Shown: positions 52,682 through 61,874, counted from the first letter of the stretch. The stretch: DNA of 64,000 bases from Tessaracoccus aquimaris (GCF_001997345.1 NZ_CP019606.1:372001-436000); one strand, 5' to 3'. Numbers and translations are program-made. The notes: a model not told the origin generated them from the letters alone.

Positions 52682-52766
52682 GTTCCTTGCACCTCTCGTC
52701 CGGCGGTCCCGTGCGGGCGAGCGACGCACAGATACTCCAAGGCTACGGGCGGCCACCGACAGGGAC

Positions 52767-52785
52767 GGCGACGAGCGCGCACCTG
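52767..52785 (+). promoter_or_regulatory. GCACCTG leader element before the 52845 gene
   Basis: GGCGACGAGCGCGCACCTG. It restores a leader between the antisense gene and the second VirB2-like gene. The core element is as at 47250 and 61856. Confidence 0.38.
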
Positions 52786-52844
52786 TCGCGTGTACCCCGT
52801 CTGCGAGTTCGTGGGCGGGCCGCCCGTCGCCAAGGAGACCTACC

Positions 52845-53165
52845 GTGTTCGATCTGCTCGCCAACGTCATGTCCGCGCCGCTGCTGGTGCCAATGGACAT
52901 CAACATCGACCCCAACACCAACGGCCTGCCGGGGATCAACCAACTGCGCACCATCGTCGGCGCGGTGATGACCATCGGCCTCATCCTGTCCGTGCTCGCG
53001 CTGATCGTGTCCGCGATCGTGTGGGGCTTCGGCGCGAACTCCTCCAACCCACACCTCGCCTCGCGCGGGAAGATCGGCGTCCTCGTCTCCTGCGGCGCTG
53101 CGGTGATCTGCGGCTCGAGCGTGACGCTCATCAACTTCTTCTGGAACGTCGGCCAGTCCGTCTGA
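52845..53165 (+). CDS. Small two-TM protein, DUF6112/VirB2-like (copy B)
   Basis: 106 aa from the GTG at 52845 (AAGGAG upstream). A polar N-terminus (DINIDPNTNGLPGINQLR) is followed by two helices (TIVGAVMTIGLILSVLALIV and VLVSCGAAVICGSSVTLINF), with a SRGKIGVLVS loop nearly the same as in copy A. It is a pilin-like candidate, followed directly by the VirB6/TrbL gene. Confidence 0.75.
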   Translation: MFDLLANVMSAPLLVPMDINIDPNTNGLPGINQLRTIVGAVMTIGLILSVLALIVSAIVWGFGANSSNPHLASRGKIGVLVSCGAAVICGSSVTLINFFWNVGQSV

Positions 53166-53199
53166 CCCGCCCCATCGTCGTCGAGAGCTGGTGTTCGTG

Positions 53200-54561
53200 A
53201 TGGGCGTGTGCGACGTTCCCGTGATCTCCTCGGTGTGCGATGCCGTCGGCGAAGGAGCCGCGTCGTTGGTCGCGGCCCCGTTCGACTGGCTCGCGCAGGC
53301 GATGGGTGCCGCCGCCGGGTGGCTGTTCGAGGCGGTCTGGTCGGTCTTCGACACCACGACGCTGGTGGATGTCACCAAGCCCGGCTACATCGCCGTCTAC
53401 AACCTGCTGTTCGGCATCGCCGTCTTCGTGATGCTGATCTTCTTCTGCCTCCAACTCATCACCGGGCTGATCCGCCGCGACCCCACCGCCCTGACCCGCG
53501 CCGCGCTCGGCCTGGCGAAGTCCGTCCTCGGATCGTTTGTCGTCATCACGCTCACGGCACTGCTGCTGGAAGTCGTCGATCAACTGTGCATCGGGATCGT
53601 GCAAGCCGCCGGAGAGACCACCGAGTCGATGGGCGACAAGATCGCCCTCCTCGCCGCAGGGCTGGTCGGCATCAACATCGCCGCTCCCGGTGTCGGCGCC
53701 ATCATCACGATCTTCATGGCTGGCCTCGCGATCACCGCCGCCGCGATCGTGTGGCTGTCCCTCCTCGTCCGGAAAGCGCTCCTGCTGGTGGCGGTCGTGT
53801 TCGCGCCGCTCGCGTTCAGCGGTGCCTCGTGGGACGCCTCGCGGGGGTGGATCGGGAAGTGGGCGATGTTCGTCGTCGCGCTGATCTGCTCCAAGCTCGT
53901 GCTCGTCGTGATGTTCCTCGTCGCGATCACCCAGGTCTCCGCACCGATCGACGCCGACCTCGCCTCGGTCAGCGATCCCATCGCGGGGATCGTGCTGATG
54001 GCGATGGCCGCGTTCGCCCCGTATCTCACGTACAAGTTCATCGCGTTCGTCGGGTTCGACATGTACCACGCGATCGGCTCCGAGCAGGACGCCAAGAGCG
54101 CACTCAACCGCCCGATCCCCGTCCCGACCAAGCCGCAAGGAGGCGGCGATCGGAAGAAGGTGCTCGACGGGAGCAGCAGTGGCGGCGGGAACGCGGGCGG
54201 AGGCTCCGGTGGAGGAAGTAGCACACCGCCACCGCCGAAGACCCCGGCACCGGCACCCGCCGCGGGTGGTGGAGGTGCCGCCGCAGGCGGGGGCGGCGCG
54301 GCCGCGGCCGGCCCCGTGGCCGCAGGGGTGGTGGTCGGGGCGAGTGTCGCCAAGGGTGCCGCGACCGCCGGGCCGAAGGCCGGAACGGCGCTGGGAACCC
54401 AGGGCGAGCACGCCGCCGACGCAGCCGCGCAGACAACGCCACCGCCCGCCGCCTCACCTGCGGCACCGCCGTCAATCTCGGCACCACGACCGCCGAGCAC
54501 CGACCCGTCACCGCCGCCGAAGCAGCCCCCGCCGCCCGCGCCACGCCCACCAAAGGAGTAG
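53200..54561 (+). CDS. VirB6/TrbL-like conjugal transfer membrane protein
   Basis: About 453 aa from the ATG at 53200 (GTG at 53191 possible). Six to seven membrane helices (residues about 75-300, e.g. YNLLFGIAVFVMLIFFCLQL) match the TrbL/VirB6 inner-membrane channel component. The C-terminal third is a low-complexity Gly/Ala/Pro tail (residues about 320-450) that may be flexible or cytoplasmic. It ends in AAAGGAG/TAG, which supplies the ribosome site for the next gene. Confidence 0.85.
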   Translation: MGVCDVPVISSVCDAVGEGAASLVAAPFDWLAQAMGAAAGWLFEAVWSVFDTTTLVDVTKPGYIAVYNLLFGIAVFVMLIFFCLQLITGLIRRDPTALTRAALGLAKSVLGSFVVITLTALLLEVVDQLCIGIVQAAGETTESMGDKIALLAAGLVGINIAAPGVGAIITIFMAGLAITAAAIVWLSLLVRKALLLVAVVFAPLAFSGASWDASRGWIGKWAMFVVALICSKLVLVVMFLVAITQVSAPIDADLASVSDPIAGIVLMAMAAFAPYLTYKFIAFVGFDMYHAIGSEQDAKSALNRPIPVPTKPQGGGDRKKVLDGSSSGGGNAGGGSGGGSSTPPPPKTPAPAPAAGGGGAAAGGGGAAAAGPVAAGVVVGASVAKGAATAGPKAGTALGTQGEHAADAAAQTTPPPAASPAAPPSISAPRPPSTDPSPPPKQPPPPAPRPPKE

Positions 54562-54564
54562 ATG

Positions 54565-56034
54565 ATGAGCAGCACGAACCAGGACCGGCCCACTGCGGGT
54601 GAACTCGTGCCGGTGAAGTTCTCCCGCCTCACCCGCCGCGGCGTCCTCCTCGGCCTGTCGCTGACCCAGCTCATCACACTCGCCATCGGCGGAGCCACAC
54701 TCATCGGCGCGTTCTACGCCGGAGGTGGGATGCTGCTCGCCTACAGTGCCCCGATCTGGGTACTCGCCGCCGCGCTGACTTGGATACCGATCGCGGGCCG
54801 GCCGATCGTGGAGTGGCTGCCCATCGCCTGCTGGTGGCTGTGGCGTACCACCGGCGGACAACTGCTGTACCGGCGCAGGATCGTCGTCCCGCGCCCCGTC
54901 GGCACCCTCGCACTGCCCGGCGACATGGCGCGACTGCGCGAGTACACCGACCCCGACACCGGAGCGGGGATGATCCACGACCCCCACGCCGCCACGTTGA
55001 CCGTGGTGTGCGAGGTCACCCATCCCGCGTTCGTGCTCCTCGATCCCGGCGAGCAGGAACGCCGCGTCAGCTCCTGGGGCCGGGTGCTGGCCACCGTCTG
55101 CCGCTCCGGGCGGATCGCGACTCTTCAGGTCTTGGAGCGGACTCTGCCGGACTCCGGCACCGGACTGGCCGAATGGTGGGCCACCCACGGCACCCCGGAC
55201 GGATCATGGGCGGCCGACACCTACGCAGAACTCATCGACCGTGCCGGACCCGCCGGCGAACGCCACGCCACCACCCTCTCGCTGTCACTGGACATGAAGA
55301 CCAGCGCTCGGCAGATCAGGACCGCGGGCGCCGGGATGCGCGGTGCTGCCGCCGTGCTGCGCCAAGAGATGAACACTCTCATCGCGGCGCTTCGCTCCGC
55401 CGACCTCTCGCCGTCGGGATGGCTGACACCAGGGCACATCGCGGTGATGCTGCGTTCCGCCTACGACCCAGCGATCGCCGCCACGCTGGAACGGCACGGC
55501 AGGCTCGGCCAGTCCCTCGCGACCGCAGGGCCGGTTGCGGTCACCGAGACCTGGGGCAAGCTGCGCACCGACTCCGCCCACCACGCGGTGCTCTGGGTCA
55601 GCGAGTGGCCCAGGTCGCTCGTCTATCCGGGATTCCTGTCGCCCGTGCTGCTGTCCACCGGCATCCAGCGGTCGTTCTCGCTGATCTGCACCCCGATGCG
55701 CTCCGATGCCGCTGCTCGCGACATCCGCAGGAAGAAGGTCGAGCACATCTCCGACCAGGCCCAGCGCGCGAAGATCGGCCAGATCGAGGACGCCTCGCAG
55801 ACCGCCGAGTATCACGACGTGCTCCAGCAAGAAGCCGACCTCACCGCCGGCCACGGCATCCTCCGCTACACCGGCCTCATCGCCGTCTCTGCGCCCACCG
55901 GCGAAGAGCTCGATGCCGCCGTCGCCGCGATCGAGCAGGCCGCGATCCAAGCCTCCTGTGAGACGCGGCTGCTCGTCGGCCAGCAAGCCGCCGCCTTCAC
56001 CGCCGCCGCGCTCCCGCTCTGCCGGCGGGTCTGA
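54565..56034 (+). CDS. SCO6880-family transfer protein
   Basis: About 489 aa. AAAGGAG ends seven bases before the ATG at 54565; the ATG at 54562 is too close. Two membrane helices at about 30-75 (LITLAIGGATLIGAFYAGGG and APIWVLAAALTWI), then a soluble body with RRKKVEHISDQAQRAKIGQI near 390. In actinobacterial conjugation systems this family acts beside VirB4 and resembles a VirB3 plus N-terminal VirB4 part (inference). A CHAT gene now lies between it and the ATPase. Confidence 0.85.
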   Translation: MSSTNQDRPTAGELVPVKFSRLTRRGVLLGLSLTQLITLAIGGATLIGAFYAGGGMLLAYSAPIWVLAAALTWIPIAGRPIVEWLPIACWWLWRTTGGQLLYRRRIVVPRPVGTLALPGDMARLREYTDPDTGAGMIHDPHAATLTVVCEVTHPAFVLLDPGEQERRVSSWGRVLATVCRSGRIATLQVLERTLPDSGTGLAEWWATHGTPDGSWAADTYAELIDRAGPAGERHATTLSLSLDMKTSARQIRTAGAGMRGAAAVLRQEMNTLIAALRSADLSPSGWLTPGHIAVMLRSAYDPAIAATLERHGRLGQSLATAGPVAVTETWGKLRTDSAHHAVLWVSEWPRSLVYPGFLSPVLLSTGIQRSFSLICTPMRSDAAARDIRRKKVEHISDQAQRAKIGQIEDASQTAEYHDVLQQEADLTAGHGILRYTGLIAVSAPTGEELDAAVAAIEQAAIQASCETRLLVGQQAAAFTAAALPLCRRV

Positions 56035-56036
56035 GT

Positions 56037-57098
56037 TCAGCCTTCAGGGCTGACGAGGATCGTGGCTGATGGATCGACATCGGGTGCCCAAGCAAGGGTC
56101 GGCAGGTCAGCGCTTTCCAGTCCCGCGAGTTCGAGCGCAGCCTGTCCCGACAGATGCGAAGAGATGATGGACTGCCCGTTTGCGACTGCCGCGTAGAACT
56201 GTGCGGCGTAGTTGATCGCATCGGCGTCTTCGATGCTGTCGGCCATCCCGATCGCGAACGGCACGACTCGAGCCACCAGGTCGTCGATCTGGGCTGCGGA
56301 GCGACACGAGTTCAGCAGGACGAGGAGCGGAGGATCGTCGGTTGCGCTGATCGCGCGTGCGAAGGCTAGCGCCGTCACGATCACTCCCTCGTGGGGTTCG
56401 TCTGCTTCATCCTCAAAGACGATCAGGTCGTCGTTGCTGTGGCCCGAGAAGTGGACCACGTGAGGACGGAACTTCGTGATGCCGTCCAGTAGGTCAGCCG
56501 TAGTTGCTGCTGGCCGCACATCGAGTTCGATCTGGTCACGGTGCAAAGCCGACTCGACCGCTGCCCGGATGCGCTTCTGCTCCCTTCCAACGCGGAGGTC
56601 ACCTTCGGCCGAAGCACCCAGCATGAGCACTCGGAGCTTCTCCGGCTTGGGCGCTGGGAGCTGACGCAGCGCGTGACTGACGGCTACCTCGGCACCGCTG
56701 ATCCGCGATTCAAGCTGGGCACGTTCAGCCGCCGCCCGCCGGTCGGCACGCTGCTGCTCGCTCTTTCGGCGTCTCTCGGCGGCATCGGCCTCCGACTGTT
56801 CGGCACGGGAGAGCTTGGTCTGTAGCGCGGCCTCGTCCTTCGCGTAGCCGGCTGCCCGGGTCTGCCAGCGGCTGGCCTCCTTGCCCGCAGTCTCCGCTTC
56901 CTTCTCGCGGCGCTCGGCGTCCCGCAACTTGCTGCTGCGGGTGGAACTGCTCGTCGTCTTTGCGGCAGCCTGCCGCGCCTTGGCGGCATCGGCTCGCTTC
57001 GAGGACTCCTTCGACCGGTACTCACCCGCCTTCTTGTCCGCGTCGATCCGCTGTTTGCGCTTGCGGTCAAGCTGTCCTCGGTACTGACTTGCGCTCAC
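56037..57098 (-). CDS. Coiled-coil CHAT-domain (caspase-like) protein, antisense cargo gene
   Basis: About 353 aa from the GTG at 57098 (AGGAG upstream; an ATG at 57134 adds twelve residues). Residues 1-130 are a charged coiled coil (RDAERREKEAETAGKEA...). A CHAT-like cysteine protease fold follows: VVHFSGHSNDDL (His near 217) and LVLLNSCRSA (Cys near 263). The gene runs against the transfer operon, its stop two bases after that of SCO6880. CHAT proteases occur in anti-phage and cell-death systems. The role here is inferred, not shown. Confidence 0.72.
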   Translation of the reverse strand: MSASQYRGQLDRKRKQRIDADKKAGEYRSKESSKRADAAKARQAAAKTTSSSTRSSKLRDAERREKEAETAGKEASRWQTRAAGYAKDEAALQTKLSRAEQSEADAAERRRKSEQQRADRRAAAERAQLESRISGAEVAVSHALRQLPAPKPEKLRVLMLGASAEGDLRVGREQKRIRAAVESALHRDQIELDVRPAATTADLLDGITKFRPHVVHFSGHSNDDLIVFEDEADEPHEGVIVTALAFARAISATDDPPLLVLLNSCRSAAQIDDLVARVVPFAIGMADSIEDADAINYAAQFYAAVANGQSIISSHLSGQAALELAGLESADLPTLAWAPDVDPSATILVSPEG

Positions 57099-57175
57099 TC
57101 TGTCGGGCTCCTGCCTCGTTTGCCCTCGTGTCATCTACAACGCTAGGCCGCACCACCGACATTTTCCGTTCGCTG

Positions 57176-57186
57176 GTGCGCACCTC
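57176..57186 (+). promoter_or_regulatory. GCACCTC leader element before the 57214 gene
   Basis: GTGCGCACCTC. The ACCTCC that follows is the exact complement of GGAGGT in the downstream ribosome site (CAGGAGGTCACC), so a hairpin could mask it. Confidence 0.4.
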
Positions 57187-57213
57187 CCCGTCATACGGCA
57201 CCAGGAGGTCACC

Positions 57214-58044
57214 ATGCCTACGTTCTTCGATTCGACTGCCGACGCCGCCGAGGCGTCCGAAGCCTTGCGCGGCCTCGCGCACGCGAGCCGGGGCTTCGAT
57301 CAGCCCGCCGAGATGTACGGGGTGATCGGTGATCTGTCCTCGGGCATGCGCTCGCTGCGGCAGGCGCTCGACCAGATCGCCGATGTTCACGAGCGCAAGG
57401 CCGCGCACGCGTTCAACGACGCCGGAAGCCACGAGGCAGGCGTGCGGGAGGCGCTCGCTGCTGCGGAAGAGTTGCGTCAGGCCGCGAACCTCGTCGACCG
57501 GGCCCACGACCGGCTCGCGGAAGGCTTCATCGCCGCGGGGCGGATCGCCTGGCACCCCGAGCCCGCCGTCGAGGAGGTCATGCCGTCGCGGTGGGTCAGC
57601 GTGGTGTTCCTCCAGGGCGAGGAGGCCGACCGGCCGTTGCACATCCTGGGCGAGCTGGGACACGTGGATGCGGTGGACTTCCTCGCGCAGTGGGACTACG
57701 GCGACGAGACCACGCAGGCCGCGCTGGAGAACGGGTATGTCTACGACAAGCCCGGCGAGGGCACCAACGATCGGGTTGCGCTCTCGGGCGACTACGCGCT
57801 GGTCGTCAACCCGCATATCGGCTACGTCTCGCTGCTGCGCCGCTACACCGAACCAGAGGCCGAGCCCCAGGATGCCGAGCTGGTCGAACCGGCTCCGGTG
57901 CAGCCGGGGCCGGAGCTTCTGGTGTCGTACTCGTCGCCGGGCGCTCCGAAGCGAGCCGACCCGCCGACCCCGAAGCGGGATGGGTCGTGGTTCGAGCCGG
58001 CCAAGATCACGGCGGTCAAGCAGTCGCGGGGGCTGGTGCGGTGA
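57214..58044 (+). CDS. Helical protein of the conjugation operon, unknown
   Basis: 276 aa; CAGGAGGT precedes the ATG. Residues 1-110 are alpha-helical with many Ala/Glu/Arg (RQALDQIADVHERKAAHAFN). A beta-rich middle follows (WVSVVFLQG, HIGYVSLLRRY), then a proline-rich tail. No domain was recognised. It overlaps the VirB4 ATPase gene by GTGA, so it should be a partner of that ATPase. Confidence 0.65.
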   Translation: MPTFFDSTADAAEASEALRGLAHASRGFDQPAEMYGVIGDLSSGMRSLRQALDQIADVHERKAAHAFNDAGSHEAGVREALAAAEELRQAANLVDRAHDRLAEGFIAAGRIAWHPEPAVEEVMPSRWVSVVFLQGEEADRPLHILGELGHVDAVDFLAQWDYGDETTQAALENGYVYDKPGEGTNDRVALSGDYALVVNPHIGYVSLLRRYTEPEAEPQDAELVEPAPVQPGPELLVSYSSPGAPKRADPPTPKRDGSWFEPAKITAVKQSRGLVR

Positions 58045-59525
58045 CCGAGGATCGCGCGCGGCTGCATACCGCTGTCCTGGTGGCACCGTCGAAGGAGCGG
58101 CGGAAGCTCCGCAAGCAGCGCCGCAAGGCCGAGGCCCGACTCCACGCCGAGCAGCGAAGGACCGCGCTCGCCGCCGCGAAGGCAAAGGCCGAGGAGGAGC
58201 GTGCCGAGCGCCGCGCGACGGTCTACCTGCCGAAGGCAGGCGAGTCCGGCGCTGCGCGGCTGCGCACTCCGGGCCGGTTCCATCTGACGCGGCATCAGGA
58301 CACGTCGGCGACGCTGGCGGGTGCGTACCCGTTCGTCGCCGAGGGCGGTCTCGGCGCCGATGGCGTGTTCGTCGGCCAAGACCTCTACTCGGGCGGGAGT
58401 TTCGTCTACGACCCGTGGGTGCTCTACGCACGCGGCATCATCACCGCACCCAACGTGGTGCTGGCCGGGATCGTCGGCTCCGGCAAGTCATCGCTGGCCA
58501 AGTCCCTCTACACGCGCTCGCTACCGTTCGGACGGCGCGTATACGTGCCCGGCGACCCGAAGGGCGAACACACCGCCGTCGCCAACGCCGTCGGTGGACG
58601 TGCCATCGTCCTCGGTCACGGACTCAACACTCGCCTGAATCCGCTCGATGAAGGCCACCGGCCCAGCGGTCTCTCGGATGAGCAATGGGCGTCCACTGTC
58701 GCAGCCCGACGGCGTGACCTGATCGGCGCACTCGCGGAGACCGTGCTCGCGCGGGGATTGTCGCCGTTGGAGCACACCGCGATCGACATCGCCCTGACCC
58801 AGACCGTGCGGGAGAACGATGTGCCGATCCTGCCGATGGTCGTTGACCGCATCCTCGCCCCGAGCGCGGATGCCGACGGCCGGTTGGCCGAGGACGGCAG
58901 GCTCGTCGGCCACGCGCTGCGCCGTCTCGTGGCCGGCGACCTGGCCGGACTGTTCGACGGGCCTTCGACGGTCGCGTTCGACCCGTCGCTGCCGATGATC
59001 TCGCTCGACCTCTCGCGCGTCACCGAGAACTCGACGCTCATTTCGGTGTTGATGACGTGCTCGTCGGCGTGGATGGAGTCCGCGCTGCTCGACCCGAACG
59101 GTGGACAGCGGTGGGTGATCTACGACGAGGCCTGGCGGCTCATGTCCCATCCAGCGCTGCTGCGGCGGATGGATGCGCACTGGCGACTCGCGCGGCACTA
59201 CGGGATCGCGAACATGCTGATCTTCCACAAGCTCACCGACCTCGACAACGTGGGCGACCAAGGCTCAGCCATGCGCTCCCTGGCGAACTCACTACTCGCG
59301 AACGCGGAAACGCGGATCGTGTACCGGCAGGAGTCCGACCAGCTCGGACCGACCGCGACCGCCCTCGGTCTGACCGGCACGGAGCAGCAGCTCTTGCCGA
59401 ACCTTGGCGTCGGCCAAGGGCTGTGGCGGATCAAGGCCAGGAGCTTCGTCTGCCAGCACCAACTCCACCCCGACGAACTCGCCCTGTTCGACACCAGCAG
59501 CCGCGCCGCAGGAGGACACCGATGA
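58041..59525 (+). CDS. VirB4-like conjugation ATPase
   Basis: 494 aa from the GTG at 58041. The N-terminal 50 residues are strongly basic/charged (KLRKQRRKAEARLHAEQRR). Walker A IVGSGKSSLAKS lies near 145, Walker B RWVIYDEAWRLM near 358, and FHKLTDLD near 400. It powers substrate or pilus handling in the transfer machine. It lacks the usual N-terminal VirB4 domain, which in these systems is supplied by SCO6880. ATGA overlap with the next gene. Confidence 0.9.
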   Translation: MTEDRARLHTAVLVAPSKERRKLRKQRRKAEARLHAEQRRTALAAAKAKAEEERAERRATVYLPKAGESGAARLRTPGRFHLTRHQDTSATLAGAYPFVAEGGLGADGVFVGQDLYSGGSFVYDPWVLYARGIITAPNVVLAGIVGSGKSSLAKSLYTRSLPFGRRVYVPGDPKGEHTAVANAVGGRAIVLGHGLNTRLNPLDEGHRPSGLSDEQWASTVAARRRDLIGALAETVLARGLSPLEHTAIDIALTQTVRENDVPILPMVVDRILAPSADADGRLAEDGRLVGHALRRLVAGDLAGLFDGPSTVAFDPSLPMISLDLSRVTENSTLISVLMTCSSAWMESALLDPNGGQRWVIYDEAWRLMSHPALLRRMDAHWRLARHYGIANMLIFHKLTDLDNVGDQGSAMRSLANSLLANAETRIVYRQESDQLGPTATALGLTGTEQQLLPNLGVGQGLWRIKARSFVCQHQLHPDELALFDTSSRAAGGHR

Positions 59526-60070
59526 ACCTCACCGGCCCGCGCCGATCCACCCCGAACGAAGACGATGCCACGGCTCCCGTCGAGCTGCCGCACGTCCTCG
59601 TCACCGTCGCTGCAGACGGCACCCTCACCGCCACGGTCGATGGAACACCGTTCGCGTCGCCGGACGCGGGCGACTGGACGCGCGCGACGTTCGGGCCGCT
59701 CATGGATGCCATCACCAACGACCGCACCATCGCAGTCCGAGTCGAGGTGCGCGAGAACGACGGCAGCGTCTTCACCGACATCCTCCGCACCCGCAAACCC
59801 CGACGCGCAGTCGCACCGTCCGAGACCCCTGCGCCGGAAACTCGTCGAAGTCGCCACGCCCGACGGGTGCCGCGCTTGGCTGAGGTCACCGCGGGCGGGT
59901 TCGTGCCTGGCGAGGATGTCGCTGTCGCGACGATCGTCTCCCACACCGACGCTACCGGGACCGGCGAAGCCCGGACGCTCATCGACCTCGACGACCTACC
60001 CGACGGCACACACGAGGTGATCCTGTTCGGGCGCATCTCGGGCACGCTCGCGGTGCGGCGGCTGACATGA
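59522..60070 (+). CDS. Beta-rich protein between VirB4 and VirD4, unknown
   Basis: 182 aa. The N-terminal half looks like a small beta domain (LPHVLVTVAADGTLTATVDG, then DGSVFTDILRTRKPRR). The second half is separate (VAVATIVSHTDATGTGEAR, EVILFGRISGTLAVRRLT). Overlaps both neighbours by ATGA. No known domain. The position suggests a cofactor of VirB4 or the coupling protein. Confidence 0.6.
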   Translation: MNLTGPRRSTPNEDDATAPVELPHVLVTVAADGTLTATVDGTPFASPDAGDWTRATFGPLMDAITNDRTIAVRVEVRENDGSVFTDILRTRKPRRAVAPSETPAPETRRSRHARRVPRLAEVTAGGFVPGEDVAVATIVSHTDATGTGEARTLIDLDDLPDGTHEVILFGRISGTLAVRRLT

Positions 60071-61845
60071 ACCAGCGGCAGGCCGGGGGCATGGGCGACG
60101 AACTCACCAATGCCGCCCTCATTGGGCTGATCGGCATGTTCGGGATCGCCCTCGTTCTCCGCGCCGGTGGCAGTGTCGCCGCGTTCCTCACCGGCACACC
60201 CCAGCCAGACGCCGGCGCAGCGGCGGGACTCGCCGTGCTGTTCAACCCCGGCGACCCGGCAACCGCGCTCGGTGCCGACGGTCTCAACCCGGTCGCCTAC
60301 TGGCTCGTCAGCGCGGCACTGCTCGGCGGACTCGCCACCGGGATCGTCTGGGTGTGGATCGTGCTGCGCCGCCACACGCGGAAGACCGAGACCGACCCGC
60401 ACCGCCTTGCCGGGATCGCGACCAGCCATGAAGTCAAGACCGCAGCATCCGCGAAGGCACTGCTGCACCGCGCGGCCACACTGCGCCCCTCCTTGGAATC
60501 ACCAGCCCCGCAGGATGTCGGCTACCTCCTCGGTGCCAGTCGCGGGACGGAGGTCTGGGCATCTGTCGAAGACTCGATCCTGCTGATCGGCCCACCCCGC
60601 TCAGGCAAGGGCCTACATGTCGTCATCAACGCGATCCTCGACGCACCCGGAGCGGTCGTCACCACCAGCACCAGGCCCGACAACCTCACCGCGACCCTCC
60701 GCGCCCGACGCCGCAGGGGCGGACCGGTCGCGGTGTTCGACCCGCAACACCTCGCCGAAGGCATCCCCGCCGGGCTGCGCTGGTCGCCCATTCGCGGCTG
60801 TGACGATCCGCTGACCGCGATGATCCGCGCTAACGGCCTCGCAGCCGCCACAGGACTCAGCGCCGGAGGGGTCGAGTCCGGCGGGTTCTGGGAAGGCAAA
60901 ACCCGCACCGCACTCCAAAGCCTGCTGCATGCCGCCGCGCTCGACGGCCGCCAGCCAGCCGAGCTGTTCAGATGGACCCTCGACCCCAGCGCCGCGTCCG
61001 AAGCCGTCGCCATCCTCAACTCACACCCGAACGCGGCGATGGGCTGGGACGACTCCCTGGCCGCGATGATCGACGCCGACCCCAAGACCCGCGACAGCAT
61101 CTGGCAAGGCGTCTCCCTCGCACTGGCCGCACTGGCCGACCCGCGCGTGCTCGATGCCGTCACGCCAGGCCCGCACGAGCACTTCGACCCCGAGACCTTC
61201 CTCACCGAACAAGGCACCCTGTACCTGCTCGCCACCGGAGCAGGAGCAGGAGCCTCGGCATCGCTGGTCGCGGCGTTCGTCGAAGACCTCATCGAAACCG
61301 CCCGCCGACTTGCCGCCCGCTCGCCCGGAGCACGGCTCGACCCGCCGCTACTGCTCGCGCTCGACGAGATCGGGAATCTCGCACCGCTGCCGTCACTGCC
61401 GACGCTCATGGCCGAAGGCGGTGGCACCGGGATCACGACCATGCCGGTCTTGCAGTCCCTCGCACAGGCTCGCGACAGGTGGAGTGAACACCAGGCCGGC
61501 GCGATCTGGGACGCTAGCATCGTCAAGATCATCCTCGGCGGCGCATCCAACAGCCGCGACCTCCAAGACCTCTCCACGCTCATCGGAGAGCGCGACGAGT
61601 ACACCGACAGCGTGACACTCGGCGACCACGGCACCCGCTCCAACCAGCGCTCGATCCGCCGCGTCCCGATCCTGCCGCCAGACCGCATCCGCACCCTGCC
61701 ATTCGGCACCGGCATTGCGATGCTGCGCTCCGCGCCGCCCATCGTCACCGACCTCCGCGCCTGGCCGACTCGCCCCGATGCCGCGCAACTCCGCAGCGAC
61801 CGCGACGAACTCGAAACACTGCTGCGCCACCGCCCCGTCACCTGA
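60067..61845 (+). CDS. VirD4/TraG-family type IV coupling protein
   Basis: 592 aa. Two N-terminal membrane helices (about 12-33 and 75-100). Walker A GPPRSGKG near 176, Walker B LLLALDEIGNLAPLPSLP near 428 and the TraM-recognition-like region MAEGGGTGITTMPVLQSLAQ that follows. It links the relaxase-DNA complex to the transfer channel. ATGA overlap with the preceding gene. The TraA relaxase it would serve is at the other end of the window. Confidence 0.92.
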   Translation: MNQRQAGGMGDELTNAALIGLIGMFGIALVLRAGGSVAAFLTGTPQPDAGAAAGLAVLFNPGDPATALGADGLNPVAYWLVSAALLGGLATGIVWVWIVLRRHTRKTETDPHRLAGIATSHEVKTAASAKALLHRAATLRPSLESPAPQDVGYLLGASRGTEVWASVEDSILLIGPPRSGKGLHVVINAILDAPGAVVTTSTRPDNLTATLRARRRRGGPVAVFDPQHLAEGIPAGLRWSPIRGCDDPLTAMIRANGLAAATGLSAGGVESGGFWEGKTRTALQSLLHAAALDGRQPAELFRWTLDPSAASEAVAILNSHPNAAMGWDDSLAAMIDADPKTRDSIWQGVSLALAALADPRVLDAVTPGPHEHFDPETFLTEQGTLYLLATGAGAGASASLVAAFVEDLIETARRLAARSPGARLDPPLLLALDEIGNLAPLPSLPTLMAEGGGTGITTMPVLQSLAQARDRWSEHQAGAIWDASIVKIILGGASNSRDLQDLSTLIGERDEYTDSVTLGDHGTRSNQRSIRRVPILPPDRIRTLPFGTGIAMLRSAPPIVTDLRAWPTRPDAAQLRSDRDELETLLRHRPVT

Positions 61846-61855
61846 CGCTGCGTCT

Positions 61856-61874
61856 GGGTGCCGAAGCGCACCTG
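61856..61874 (+). promoter_or_regulatory. GCACCTG leader element before ssb
   Basis: GGGTGCCGAAGCGCACCTG, 53 bases before the ATG of the ssb-like gene. The CCTGA just after it is complementary to TCAGG of the TTCAGGAGG ribosome site. Confidence 0.42.

Noticed and set aside
52682..53134. N-terminal extension of the TIGR02391-like gene (150 codons further upstream)
   Set aside because: It runs antisense through the VirB2-like gene and has non-natural composition.
57067..58431. 454-codon minus-strand frame over the 57214 and VirB4 genes
   Set aside because: Arg/Pro-rich shadow of two plus-strand genes joined by GTGA.
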